Source of the DNA: Daucus carota subsp. sativus | Lineage: Eukaryota; Streptophyta; Magnoliopsida; Apiales; Apiaceae | Assembly: GCF_001625215.2 (NCBI RefSeq) | Contig: NC_030386.2 | Location: 25,142,545 to 25,206,544, forward strand | Length of the DNA: 64,000 bases | Direction: 5' to 3' | Shown here: piece after piece, positions 22,832 through 35,613 of the stretch | How the letters are laid out: every line of letters begins with the position of its first letter | Position numbering within the stretch: the first letter of the stretch is position 1 | Made by a program: the position numbers and the translations under genes | The notes under the pieces: model-generated | The model's input: the letters and a program-made list of their open reading frames with translations, nothing else | Told to the model about the DNA's origin: nothing | Database searches by the model: none

Positions 22832-24042
22832 GAAGTACTACTTCCCTTTTCACAATTAAATATATTCTTTTATTTAGCAGAAAAGCAGACACTAAATCCT
22901 AGTTCTCTTCCTTTTCTTTATCGATATTTTTTTCCCTTTTTCTGTTCTCTTTTTTTTTTCAATTCAATTAACAGTGATCTAAGTAAGTACCAGATTGAAA
23001 AACAAGGGAAAAATCGAAAATCATCAAGCAACAGGCAAAATTATTCATTAACTTCCGGGCAGCAGATACAAGGAAATTACAAAGGAAATTGAAACCCTAA
23101 CTTGCGGCGATTACAATTGTATAACACTCAACTAACTTGTATCTCTCTCCTATATATATAATCCAATTGAATATAGAATTCTAATTTACGCACAAATTAG
23201 TTGCCGAAAATCGATGAATCAACCAGTCCTGATAATTCCGTTGTTTCCTCCTGGAATTAATCAACAAAAACAAAAACAAATTAGGATTTTAGAACAATGT
23301 GTGAATCAATTGTGTGTGTTTGTGTGTGTTGATGGAGTAATTACCAGGTGAACAAAACGAGGTGCGAGAGAGGAACTGCAGAGCTATTATGGATATCGCG
23401 TATAACAGGCGGTGGGCCGGTGAGCGTTACACTATGTAACAGATTGTGCCACGCGTATATATACTTGCTTCATGCAAATTTTGCTTTTTATTTTTTATCG
23501 AATATTTTTTTTGAATGGGGTAATTTTCCATCCGTTTATTTTAAATATTGATTATATTGTGATAACAAATGATCGATTGTATTTTATTGGTCATACCAAA
23601 TTATTAATAGCTTATGTGTAATATTTTTAATATTAATTATATAATTAATATGAAGAGAGTGGCAAATATATTATATGGAGGAATTTTTTTTTAATAATTT
23701 GCTGATTGTTATATTTTGAAGTTAAATAAGTATATATTATCTTAATTTTACTTTAATAGTTCAACAGAATTTGAAGTGCATAAAACAATTTTTTTCCTGA
23801 TTTTTTTGTTTAATAACCATTTTAATTTAAGAAAGGTTTAAAAGAAACGGGAGGATAATCGTTTTAGTGCATTTTGAATTGTGTGCAAACGCTAAATTGA
23901 GGAACAAAAGAATATAGAAGACGGGGAAGTATGTGATAACAAAATATTTGATGATGAATAGTCATGTTCCTATTATAATTTTATAAGTTTGCGATTTTTT
24001 GTTGATTGAAAGAAAAATTATTGTTCTCTCTTTATAAGAAAA
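22832..24042. other. PAPS1 5' leader and promoter region, then gene-free AT-rich DNA
   Basis: The PAPS1 leader must start upstream of 22831. A possible leader donor (GTTCACCTG|GTAATTAC on the minus strand, about 23346) suggests an intron in the 5' UTR, but this is not proven. From about 23480 to 24042 the DNA is AT-rich with no repeat ends or coding signal that I recognise, up to the Helitron end at 24043. Confidence 0.4.
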
Positions 24043-25143
24043 CTAGCTTTATAGCCCGTGCGAGGCACGGGCATGTTTTAATTTAATTTATTACAAATTT
24101 TCAATGTAAATCGAGAGATAATTTGTTTTTCGAGCATTAGCTTCCTCCAAACCATATAGTATAGTGTCATTTACCATTTCCAAACACAACAAATATGTTC
24201 TTATTTTAGAATTGTATTTTCTTTTTGATGATTGAGGACCGCACCTTATACGAATTTTATAAATTTAAACAAAAAAAATATAAGATAAAAGAACTCTCAT
24301 GTCCAAATAAAAGATTTCTCCAAACACACTCCAAGAAATAAACATAATGAAAATCTATAAAATAATAAAAGTCCAAGCAAACTTACGTGGCATAGAAAAT
24401 TATAAAACGAAATCCTATTAGAAATTGCCACAAACCAAGAGCAAGATAATAAAATAATAAACCAGCACAAATTGCACCTATAGAAGGCCAACTTCGAATG
24501 AAACCTGCTCACAAACAATTCCAACTCACAAGCACAAATATTACGCCAAGGAAAATTACAAATCAATCCGTGTAACCAGAAAATAATGCCTCTGAAATTT
24601 AAAACCTCAAAACAACCTCACCACTTAGACAAACAACAATCTCCGAGATCAGACCTTACAAGCCCTTCTGTAAAACCCTCACCAAATAAACAAATCAAGC
24701 TTTGATCTTACTGTACCATACCTTACCTGCAGACTACTTTAAGAAATATCAATTCCACGTATATTGGAATAAAAACACCACATATGAATGCCGCCTGAGC
24801 CCACACCTCTGCAGAATTTATCCTCAACTAATCCACCCCCATGTGCACCAAATGCCCCCCCTCAACTTATGCATAAACCCCTGTTGGCCAGCAACAAACA
24901 ACTTTTGACACGAAATTTTACAATAATTTCATGGGGGAGGGGAACCATTACAATATCCTATTAGATAAGATCTCATTTACATTATCATACATTATTTAAC
25001 ATTATAAATTTAACGGGTAAAAACTCGCTGCATATCCGTATCAAGGCAAAAAATTAGTAACGGCGATACAATTAAAATCTGGAGGAGTCTCACAGAAGCC
25101 AAACTATAGACCACCTCAAGAGGGCATCAAATTCTCATCCATT

Positions 25144-26000
25144 CTAATCTTCAAACCTGGTCCTCCTACGAGGTGCTGCTGTTGTGTCCTCGTTCCGTTT
25201 TTTCTCCTCACTACTATCCTCCCCATTGTTTGAGGCCTCGGTTACTTCTTCCTTTGCCGGTTTTACACTGACCTTTGGTGTTGCCTGTAATCATGTACAA
25301 GTTGCCCGGTAGTGAGAAATCTCCAAATTAAATAGAAGCACTAAACTACTATAGAAAAGTTTATAAACTCAGTTTTTTCTCGGCCGAATAGAAGTTTTAT
25401 CAAAGCAGTGAAAATAACCACGACAATAGATACAAGCACACCAATTGTAAGTTTTGGTTGCCTTTCTGCTTTTTCAATGAGATCCTTCAAGACAAAGTTT
25501 AGAAGCAATATGTTAGTGACAGACAATGTCAGGTATTTTCAACCCGCTGTACTGCAGTACAAAAAAAGATTTGCACGAGCACTTACCAAAATTTTGAATT
25601 TGTGATTCTGCAAGACATGAATGTCTGCACTCTGCAGTCTTGTATAGTTGGTCATGATATTACACCTAAAGGAATAAGCCACGAGAAACTACACCTAAAG
25701 GAAAAAAGAAATGCAAAACACTAAATAGATTAATTACCTGAAAACATTAAGACTTTTGGAAAGACTGCTTGTTTCTTCCTTGGCCTTCTGTTTCTCTTTC
25801 TCAACATCAAATTTTGGCTTCCATGTGGTCTGTCTGTATGATCCTGCAACCTTTTCGTCATTTGCTATCAATATATTATCAAACAATATAACATCTTGAA
25901 TTTGTTCGAATTTCAATGCCAATAGCAGCAATAGGCTCAAAATCAGGTTTATCGAGCTCAAAGTATGCCGGGTTCATAATTTGCTGAGGCTTCCATATAA
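25144..26000 (-). pseudogene. Calnexin 3'-end fragment captured by the Helitron
   Basis: Four exon-like blocks on the minus strand encode the C-terminal part of plant calnexin, an ER-membrane lectin chaperone. They are about 26000-25738 (WKPQQIMNPAYFELDKPDFE, ILFDNILIANDEKVA, RQTTWKPKFDVEKEKQKAKE), about 25650-25587 (ADIHVLQNHKFKIL), 25484 to about 25375 (DLIEKAERQPKLTIGVLV, then a membrane span and KLLFGRE) and 25284-25144 (acidic tail ending RRRTRFED and stop). The lectin domain and signal peptide are absent. One extra base near 25900-25910, where family members read EIWTMQDG, shifts the frame in the first block. The third block also lacks a clean donor in phase. It is therefore a broken fragment, not a gene. 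Confidence 0.88.
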
Positions 26001-26124
26001 TAACATCACGTTTAATCTATATACAGCCTCATTTATATAATTCGACCAAAATTGGATACTTAAAAGATTTAAAACATTATCTTGTTTTTACAAAAATCTG
26101 AACATCAAAGACAAGGCGTGAAAC

Positions 26125-26229
26125 CTGACGAGCAAGTAGAATATGTTCCTTTATTTGAGGCATTGGCCCGTCTGGAGCGGATACAACCAAGATACCTCCC
26201 TCCATTTCCGCTGCTCCAGCAATCATGTT
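26125..26229 (-). pseudogene. Single exon of elongation factor Tu, mitochondrial type, captured by the Helitron
   Basis: A 105-bp exon with a clean acceptor (TTGTAG) and donor (CAG|GTTTC) encodes 35 residues including [20 protein letters not shown] and [15 protein letters not shown]. This is the part of the EF-Tu GTP-binding domain between the G3 and G4 motifs. The exon is open, and its base differences look mostly conservative. Because it is split by introns, it more likely derives from the nuclear gene for mitochondrial EF-Tu than from a plastid copy. The rest of EF-Tu is missing. It lies about 100 bp upstream, in transcription order, of the calnexin fragment. Confidence 0.88.
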
Positions 26230-26402
26230 CTACAATTTCAGTATTTCATATACAATTCTTTGCCGTGGTAGCTTTAAATACCTAAGTTATGGAATGGACA
26301 ATGCCAATGTGCAACAATGCCTTGGTTCTGAGAAAGTACCTAGAGAAGTCATACCAAACTTGATTATGATATTATCCAGCAAGCCTTAAATAAGTGAACT
26401 AA

Positions 26403-26797
26403 GAGCAAGTCCAATGCTAGATGCTATATATCTATTGCTATTGCTATAATATAGCATCAAAAAGCGTTTTTTGGTGCTAAAATAAAACTTGCACTCCAAT
26501 GCTAAGTTCTATAACTAGTTTCAAATTTAACCAACTCATCAAATTTTACCCAACTTCTACATAGAACCAACTCATTAACTTTTACCTAACTCATTAACTC
26601 ATTAACTAGTTTCCAATTTCTAGTTATTGATGATGTGGCAACATGGATGGATCCATCCTTGGTTTCAAATATAGAACCAAGGATGCATCTAAGCATGGAT
26701 GCATCCAAATATAGCATTCCTTTGGAGTTGAGTATTTTTACTTTTGATGCTATAATATAGCAATAGAACCAAGTATAGCATTGCATTGGAGTTGCTC
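26403..26797. mobile_element. Harbinger-like MITE (TAA target duplication) inside the Helitron
   Basis: Ends GAGCAAGTCCAATGCTA and TAGCATTGCATTGGAGTTGCTC form an imperfect terminal inverted repeat, and TAA flanks both sides (26400-26402 and 26798-26800). It is 395 bp long, with internal TATAGCATC/GATGCTATA inverted motifs. It inserted after the EF-Tu fragment was captured, or was carried along with it. Confidence 0.8.
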
Positions 26798-27624
26798 TAA
26801 TAATGATAAACACAAATGATCGGGAAAACTGGTCATTAGCTATCACTCTGGACCATTTATTCTAGCAGAAGAAGAGTAATCTCAGAGTAGTTCAATAGTT
26901 GGTCATTAACTATGCTTTATATTTTACAAAACAATGTGCAGTGTGCTCTACTACACCTATGAGTCGTAGTTATATTTTACCGACCGATATAGAGTCGTAG
27001 AGAAACATATAGTTTATAACGAATGAAAGTGTTTTCTATCTAATAAAATGTGAAATATTGAACCTATAGACTCCACATTTTGTTGCTTTCTTGTCTAATT
27101 TTGATATATTTATATTCAAAATTTTCAGATATTGTATCCTGTCATCAACACATGAGACTATGAGGGAATATGCCAGAAAATTATTTTAAGAGCAAGACAA
27201 CTGAATATATATGCCTTCCAAAGTTTTAAAAATATGTACATGGAGAAGAAAGAAACATAAACTGGTCTAAAATTTCTATATAGCTTTCAAAGTTCTACTA
27301 AGTGAAGCTTAGCAGATAACTAATTATCTGCAAACACAAACAATAGGACTAAAGGCCAAATATCATGTAGCAAAAAATGATAATAATCTTGATTCTTGAA
27401 GTGCAATAGACTATCAGGCAGAAGATTTAACTCTAAAATTGACAAATGCAAGTCTTATCATTTAAACAGTAGGGAGAATGCCATACATAGATGAGATACG
27501 AACGACTTAATATAAGTTTGACTAAGTTTTAGGAATATTACATCTGATTATATAGTAGTAAAAACAGAGAGAGAACAGCCAAACAGGACAATACCATTGC
27601 AACCATCCAACCTACTACTCTAAC

Positions 27625-27830
27625 CTACATACCAGAATGTCCAAAGGGAGAGCTGGTGCATAGATAAATAATTGGCACGCAAGTCTGCGGACCTCCTGAA
27701 TGAGGAGCAGACAACTATATTGTTTTGGGGAACGACCGTGCAGGAAATCCACCTCCGTAAGATAGACCAGATGAATCAGTAGATCCGTAATGAGATGGCC
27801 CACCCACATTCAAAGACTAATATGCCAATA
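27625..27830 (-). pseudogene. Unidentified Gly/Ser-rich exon-like fragment
   Basis: After a good acceptor (CATATTAG at about 27822) a minus-strand frame reads NVGGPSHYGSTDSSGLSYGG then GFPARSFP before a stop. The Gly/Ser/Tyr-rich composition resembles the tail of an RNA-binding protein, but I cannot name the family. Its position between the zinc-finger and EF-Tu fragments, in the same orientation, suggests another captured piece. Confidence 0.35.
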
Positions 27831-28113
27831 TTATTAACATTCTTTAATCGTGTAGACTTATACACCTGTAGTCAAACTTTAAATATATAGAGTTTGGTTC
27901 AAAGGAGAACCACAAGAGGTGTTTGGTGGGATAAAATTTGTAGAACACGATACGAAATAGCTACGTACATTGTTCCCACAATTCTCCTAATCCCATTTAT
28001 ACCTTATCCTAATTGTACAGGATCTAATTAGACATGTCCACTGGAACAAAATCTGTAACAACCATCAACGAAATAAAAAAAAATGCATAATTTAAATAAA
28101 TAAATAAATAAAC

Positions 28114-28286
28114 CTTGAGCTCTATTTTAGAAGGATGATTAAATCGACAAGTAGCATCATAACCGCACATTCCGGTCCTGAGACAATATAAGCAATTTAG
28201 TTCATCGGGACGATCCGGAAAATGCTCTGAATCATCATTATCAACATCATCCTCTTTCTCACTAACTCTCAGTCTGCTCATAGCTT
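28114..28286 (-). pseudogene. Exon of a CCCH zinc-finger protein captured by the Helitron
   Basis: A 173-bp exon with acceptor ACTACAG and donor AAG|GTTTAT encodes [19 protein letters not shown], then [20 protein letters not shown] and [12 protein letters not shown]. It contains one intact C-x8-C-x5-C-x3-H finger. Plant ZFN-type CCCH RNA/DNA-binding proteins carry five such fingers and start in this way (EAMWRL..., PERPGEPDC). Only the first finger is present, and downstream exons are absent. The 500 bp upstream (28320-28870) could include its leader and promoter. This would place a promoter at the 5' side of the Helitron's row of captured fragments. Confidence 0.8.
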
Positions 28287-30989
28287 CTGTAGTAACATAT
28301 AGCAATCTATGTATTGATCACAAGCAAGAAGGATTAACACAAATAATCGAAAACAGCGAAATAACTTTCTACATCAACAATCTTATATTTGTTGAGCAGC
28401 CTATCATGGTCCCATTCCTAAGAACTAAGAAGTATATGCATGATTACATGTACTTAAATATAAAGTATGAAAAAGGGAGCTTACAAAATGTCAAGACTCA
28501 AGAGGATCGATTGGCTGAAACATTTTATCAAACACCTTGTTCTTCCTCCAAAATGAATAGAATTGGTTGTAAATTAGTGGTGAATCCGATGACAATAATA
28601 ACACCCGCTAGTCGCCCCTTTCATCTTCTAAAGCTCGCACATCATGGTGCCACACAAACACAAAATGCCCCATAACATAATAGATGCCGAATCAAAACAT
28701 CAAGATATATCTCGTTTACAGTCCACCAAAGTATTGCACAAGAGATAGGAATAAAGAGGGGATGCGAAGGGTTGTAGGTAGGTGCATCAAACATTCACAC
28801 AGAATAAGCGTCGACCGAAGAGGTAAAGTTAAAAGACAGAGCAGAGCAGTGTATAATGTACTGTATGCATAAGCAGGGTAAAGGTGTAATTTCACATGAT
28901 TTAATTGGCTCCTAAAAAACCCATGTTGCAGTATTATATATATAACTAGCGTAAAAGCCCGTGCAAGGCACGGGCATCGTTACATAACTGAATATGTTTC
29001 TGATTAAAAAAGGTGTTTCGCTGGTTTTGCTGGTTTGGGTTGTATATTAATCGTATGCCGACCTCTTGTATGAATTTCTATCCGCGAAGAGGGTGCTTCG
29101 AGCGAGACCATAATGTCGATCCTTGTAGAGGTCCCATTCTCGATAATTGTAGAGAACTATAAAAAGATTAGCATCAAATTAGATACGTTCATACTTTCTA
29201 TAACACATAGTATATATCATCCACCCAAGTCTTGAAAGTGTTCTGCATGATTTGTCTCTTTAAAGCATTGTTCAAGTAAGATAGTTAGATTTTAGATGAT
29301 CTTCGTTCCAAACCCTTATGTACTGACCTTAAAACAATGCCAGAACCCAAGTATAGAAAAAATGAAATCCACATAAGACGACTCATATCTCAAGAGTAAG
29401 CATATAAAACACAAACTTATTAGCCACAAAATTCTCGTCCTCAAGTCATACTATAATCTGACATGTTATAATAGTCTGAAATACATATGAAATGTCAAAA
29501 AAAATTTGTAACTTGGTGGGGATTGGCTTCAAGGTCCTCCTGGGATCACAGGTCGGTGATATGTATAGAATACATATAAGCACCGCGACTTTCATGGTAC
29601 AATTTTCTGAGAGCATGCTGTGGGCCAGAAAAAATTATTATTAGAGTCACGAATAAAATAAAAAATAGTAAAAAATTAATTTATTTAAAAGCGTAGTGAC
29701 TGATGAGCCATAATACATAATATATTTGCATTGATTGTAAGTAATTGGAGAGCTTGGAAGTAATTGGAGAGGTTGGACACATACTTGGCTTCTATGCTTT
29801 GAAAGTGAGATATTAAAATTTGTAGTTGTAAGCTCCTTCTTAACCTCTTCAGTTTGTTGCTGTTAACAACCCTCTTCATAAATTCGAAAGTTCCTATAGT
29901 CGATAAGAATTTTCAGATATACCGTTTGTTGGACATACCAAAATATACAACTAATGGCAAGACAAGATTTACTCGCACTAAAATTTGTCTCATAAAATCT
30001 AAACATGGGGCTCTAAGCTAAATCCTTCTATCTCAGTAGAAAATGGCAATTTATAGTTAAAAGAGATCTCTCAGGTCCATTTGCTTGGCTTTATGATTAT
30101 TAAGGAACATGGTATACCAATTCTGAGATTTTTTCAAAAATGTGACAGCTCCATGTTTAAGAAATTTAAGACCTTACCATAATAAACACGATAAAAAAAT
30201 TAAACTTGCTAAGCAAAAATATGATATTGCGATAATTAACTAACTTGTGAAAACATTACAATAATCACCTGACTTTTATCCAACTCATTCAAGTCTTAAA
30301 TCAAGTCGTTACCTGTACCTGTGCTTTCAATTTATGAAACAAACGATCTGCAACTCACCATATACCAACTTCGTGGTCAGGAGCTCTTCACATGAAAATC
30401 CTATTGTCTGCTATTCACTATGTTAGTTATAGTTAGTGTCCTAAAATCTGTACACAATGTAAATAACAATGCAGTTCCATGTTACATCATATCTAGCAAA
30501 ACAAATCAACTAACAATCAAATTCATATCTCAAATTAAAAGTTTATATATGTAACATACAAGATGAGCAAGTAAGTCACTTTCAGTACTTCCGGTGAATA
30601 AATATCTACATCCATAGTTATAAGAAAGAAGTAGATTGTACTCTCTCTATTTGTATAATTTTATTCGTAACTTCTAAAAGTAATTTTTATTAGCGTTTAC
30701 TTCCCGTGAAAGCAGGAGAACGGAACCTTTTGGCTTCTAAATGAGCTCGAATGATTCTTCTCATTCCAGTCATACTAAATTCAAACCCGATACAATTTAT
30801 TATTAACATGATCACATCAATCCTAAATGATAGGCCCCAACAGCACAGGTCAACCTAAAAAGACTCTAGAATTTAGTATTGCGACTTAATAGGAAGGAGG
30901 AATAAAAAAGATTATTATAACAGGAGCAACCAGCAGTAGTTTAAGAATTATACAAGCCAATTAAAAAGAAATAGCGACAGAAATATAAC

Positions 30990-31623
30990 CTGAAGCGCGG
31001 TACGGGCCAAGTCGTTATCTCCATTTGAATAGCCAATTGAGCTGGTTGGAGCCAAGACGCCATTCCATTCCGAGTCATCCACCTCTGTTAATATCTGAAG
31101 GTTAGAAACAATACTGTTAGTAACAACATGATAATAGAATGAAACTTATACAAGATGACCAAATGAGATGATTGAACCTGCGCCATCAGTAACCACCTGA
31201 TCAGCACTAAAAACCCAATTATGCTCTTCTTCTTCTGAATAAAAAATAGACACACGTATATGCTTTAAATAGCCAACACAATATAAGCATAACACAATGA
31301 CAACATCTGATTCCCAATCTGCAAGAGTAAAATCAAACCTTCACTCTCAATAGGATCTGGATTCAACTCAGCACATTCGCAGAATACACCAAAAAGTATG
31401 TCCACTGAGAAGCAGAAGCCAAAAATGATTTTATAAATATAACCAATCAAATTTAATCTAGCAAGAAAACAAAAGAAATCTAGTGGGAAAACATTGAGTA
31501 CATACATATATTGACTATGATCTTCCGGCACAAGCCTCAACTCAGAATCTTACTTAAGTCTAAGACATCATTAGATTCTGAGTCCGAGCTGTCAGATTCT
31601 TCATCGGCGCCTCCGGTATCAAT
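30990..31623 (-). pseudogene. ICln (methylosome subunit pICln) exon fragment, copy 1
   Basis: Minus-strand exon-like blocks encode IDTGGADEESDSSDSESND then VLDLSKI (from 31623), RLVPEDHSQY (to about 31510), DILFGVFCECAELNPDPIES (about 31410-31340), EEEHNWVFSADQVVTDGA (to about 31187) and EVDDSEWNGVLAPTSSIGYS-NGDNDLARTALQ (about 31096-30990). These match the middle and C-terminal part of plant ICln, which acts in Sm-protein assembly and was first described as a chloride-conductance regulator. The PH-like N-terminal domain is missing. Between SKI and RLVP the sequence has lost a base relative to the expected SKIREMRLVP, giving a stop. The fragment is therefore broken. Confidence 0.85.
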
Positions 31624-32984
31624 CTTCAAGAAGATATTGCAAATGGAAAAAGTTTACCAAGCAATATAACATGGGAAAAAGAAGGGTTGAAAACAATAAA
31701 GTTGGCTAATAGTCTAATACTGCTGGAACTCGTCATATACGATGTAAAATTGCAACATTTCTAACAGACAAAGAATATTACAAATGGCAAATGTCTATCA
31801 AGAAAAATATTATAGAGGGAAAAAAGTGTTGTAAGAACTAAGAAATACGTTTAGCCAAAAGTGACCAAAACTGCAGGGACTTTGTCATATATTAGACTGA
31901 AAAATGCAACATTTCTAACAAATAAAATCAGCCCTCTGCATTCATGAAAAAATGAAGGAGAATATTCTGAACCATATAATCCAGATTCCTGGACCATAGA
32001 CTCTGCTCAAATCTCAAACCTCTAACTGGAACATAAGATCTGCTTTTTTGAAATGAAGAGATCTCTCAGGTCCATTTGCTTGGCTTTATGATTATTAAGG
32101 AACATGGTATACCAATTCTGAGATTTTTTCAAAAATGTGACAGCTCCATGTTTAAGAAATTTAAGACCTTACCATAATAAACACGATAAAAAAATTAAAC
32201 TTGCTAAGCAAAAATATGATATTGCGATAATTAACTAACTTGTGAAAACATTACAATAGTCACCTGACTTTTATCCAACTCATTCAAGTCTTAAATCAAG
32301 TCGTTACCTGTACCTGTGCTTTCAATTTATGAAACAAACGATCTGCAACTCACCATATACCAACTTCGTGGTCAGGAGCTCTTCACATGAAAATCCTATT
32401 GTCTGCTATTCACTATGTTAGTTATAGTTAGTGTCCTAAAATCTGTACACAATGTAAATAACAATGCAGTTCCATGTTACATCATATCTAGCAAAACAAA
32501 TCAACTAACAATCAAATTCATATCTCAAATTAAAAGTTTATATATGTAACATACAAGATGAGCAAGTAAGTCACTTTCAGTACTTCCGGTGAATAAATAT
32601 CTACATCCATAGTTATATGAAAGAAGTAGATTGTACTCTCTCTATTTGTATAATTTTATTCGTAACTTCTAAAAGTAATTTTTATTAGCGTTTACTTCCC
32701 GTGAAAGCAGGAGAACGGAACCTTTTGGCTTCTAAATGAGCTCGAATGATTCTTCTCATTCCAGTCATACTAAATTCAAACCCGATACAATTTATTATTA
32801 ACATGATCACATCAATCCTAAATGACAGGCCCCAACAGCACAGGTCAACCTAAAAAGACTCTAGAATTTAGTATTGCGACTTAATAGGAAGGAGGAATAA
32901 AAAAGATTATTATAACAGGATCAACCAGCAGTAGTTTAAGAATTATACAAGCCAATTAAAAAGAAATAGCGACAGAAATATAAC

Positions 32985-33618
32985 CTGAAGCGCGGTACGG
33001 GCCAAGTCGTTATCTCCATTTGAATAGCCAATTGAGCTGGTTGGAGCCAAGACGCCATTCCATTCCGAGTCATCCACCTCTGTTAATATCTGAAGGTTAG
33101 AAACAATACTGTTAGTAACAACATGATAATAGAATGAAACTTATACAAGATGACCAAATGAGATGATTGAACCTGCGCCATCAGTAACCACCTGATCAGC
33201 ACTAAAAACCCAATTATGCTCTTCTTCTTCTGAATAAAAAATAGACACACGTATATGCTTTAAATAGCCAACACAATATAAGCATAACACAATGACAACA
33301 TCTGATTCCCAATCTGCAAGAGTAAAATCAAACCTTCACTCTCAATAGGATCTGGATTCAACTCAGCACATTCGCAGAATACACCAAAAAGTATGTCCAC
33401 TGAGAAGCAGAAGCCAAAAATGATTTTATAAATATAACCAATCAAATTTAATCTAGCAAGAAAACAAAAGAAATCTAGTGGGAAAACATTGAGTACATAC
33501 ATATATTGACTATGATCTTCCGGCACAAGCCTCAACTCAGAATCTTACTTAAGTCTAAGACATCATTAGATTCTGAGTCCGAGCTGTCAGATTCTTCATC
33601 GGCGCCTCCGGTATCAAT
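32985..33618 (-). pseudogene. ICln exon fragment, copy 2 (middle, mosaic)
   Basis: Same five exon blocks as copy 1, shifted by 1995 bp, with the same frameshift after DLSKI. Over the array, this unit carries the left-hand variants of copy 3 and the right-hand variants of copy 1, so it is a recombinant. The exons themselves show no difference that I could see between copies. Confidence 0.85.
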
Positions 33619-34979
33619 CTTCAAGAAGATATTGCAAATGGAAAAAGTTTACCAAGCAATATAACATGGGAAAAAGAAGGGTTGAAAACAATAAAGTTGG
33701 CTAATAGTCTAATACTGCTGGAACTCGTCATATACGATGTAAAATTGCAACATTTCTAACAGACAAAGAATATTACAAATGGCAAATGTCTATCAAGAAA
33801 AATATTATAGAGGGAAAAAAGTGTTGTAAGAACTAAGAAATACGTTTAGCCAAAAGTGACCAAAACTGCAGGGACTTTGTCATATATTAGACTGAAAAAT
33901 GCAACATTTCTAACAAATAAAATCAGCCCTCTGCATTCATGAAAAAATGAAGGAGAATATTCTGAACCATATAATCCAGATTCCTGGACCATAGACTCTG
34001 CTCAAATCTCAAACCTCTAACTGGAACATAAGATCTGCTTTTTTGAAATGAAGAGATCTCTCAGGTCCATTTGCTTGGCTTTATGATTATTAAGGAACAT
34101 GGTATACCAATTCTGAGATTTTTTCAAAAATGTGACAGCTCCATGTTTAAGAAATTTAAGACCTTACCATAATAAACACGATAAAAAAATTAAACTTGCT
34201 AAGCAAAAATATGATATTGCGATAATTAACTAACTTGTGAAAACATTACAATAGTCACCTGACTTTTATCCAACTCATTCAAGTCTTAAATCAAGTCGTT
34301 ACCTGTACCTGTGCTTTCAATTTATGAAACAAACGATCTGCAACTCACCATATACCAACTTCGTGGTCAGGAGCTCTTCACATGAAAATCCTATTGTCTG
34401 CTATTCACTATGTTAGTTATAGTTAGTGTCCTAAAATCTGTACACAATGTAAATAACAATGCAGTTCCATGTTACATCATATCTAGCAAAACAAATCAAC
34501 TAACAATCAAATTCATATCTCAAATTAAAAGTTTATATATGTAACATACAAGATGAGCAAGTAAGTCACTTTCAGTACTTCCGGTGAATAAATATCTACA
34601 TCCATAGTTATATGAAAGAAGTAGATTGTACTCTCTCTATTTGTATAATTTTATTCGTAACTTCTAAAAGTAATTTTTATTAGCGTTTACTTCCCGTGAA
34701 AGCAGGAGAACGGAACCTTTTGGCTTCTAAATGAGCTCGAATGATTCTTCTCATTCCAGTCATACTAAATTCAAACCCGATACAATTTATTATTAACATG
34801 ATCACATCAATCCTAAATGACAGGCCCCAACAGCACAGGTCAACCTAAAAAGACTCTAGAATTTAGTATTGCGACTTAATAGGAAGGAGGAATAAAAAAG
34901 ATTATTATAACAGGATCAACCAGCAGTAGTTTAAGAATTATACAAGCCAATTAAAAAGAAATAGCGACAGAAATATAAC

Positions 34980-35613
34980 CTGAAGCGCGGTACGGGCCAA
35001 GTCGTTATCTCCATTTGAATAGCCAATTGAGCTGGTTGGAGCCAAGACGCCATTCCATTCCGAGTCATCCACCTCTGTTAATATCTGAAGGTTAGAAACA
35101 ATACTGTTAGTAACAACATGATAATAGAATGAAACTTATACAAGATGACCAAATGAGATGATTGAACCTGCGCCATCAGTAACCACCTGATCAGCACTAA
35201 AAACCCAATTATGCTCTTCTTCTTCTGAATAAAAAATAGACACACGTATATGCTTTAAATAGCCAACACAATATAAGCATAACACAATGACAACATCTGA
35301 TTCCCAATCTGCAAGAGTAAAATCAAACCTTCACTCTCAATAGGATCTGGATTCAACTCAGCACATTCGCAGAATACACCAAAAAGTATGTCCACTGAGA
35401 AGCAGAAGCCAAAAATGATTTTATAAATATAACCAATCAAATTTAATCTAGCAAGAAAACAAAAGAAATCTAGTGGGAAAACATTGAGTACATACATATA
35501 TTGACTATGATCTTCCGGCACAAGCCTCAACTCAGAATCTTACTTAAGTCTAAGACATCATTAGATTCTGAGTCCGAGCTGTCAGATTCTTCATCGGCGC
35601 CTCCGGTATCAAT
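34980..35613 (-). pseudogene. ICln exon fragment, copy 3
   Basis: Third copy of the same block, 1995 bp beyond copy 2. In transcription order it is the first copy, because the strand is minus. It shares the frameshift, so the inactivating change predates the amplification. No N-terminal ICln exon could be found between it and the Helitron 5' end at 38141. Confidence 0.85.

Larger units (their letters stand above)
24043..28945 (-). mobile_element. Gene-fragment-carrying Helitron (outer/3' member of a tandem pair)
   Basis: Minus-strand 3' end: hairpin GCCCGTGCGAGGCACGGGC (24054-24072 on plus) and terminal CTAG at 24043-24046. The 5' limit is inferred. Just right of 28880, the segment containing GTAATTTCAC (28886-28895) lies 50 bp from the 28946 boundary. 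The sister element has the same GTAATTTCAC 63 bp inside its 5' end at 38141. A canonical 5' TC is not visible here, so the exact start is uncertain. The interior carries, all on the minus strand, a CCCH zinc-finger exon, an unidentified Gly/Ser-rich frame, an EF-Tu exon and calnexin 3' exons, plus a later MITE. No Rep/helicase is present, so it is non-autonomous. Confidence 0.65.

Noticed and set aside
31265..35530. Three identical 91-codon minus-strand frames
   Set aside because: They begin at TTG inside the ICln fragment and read through an intron. They are by-products of the tandem copies, not genes.
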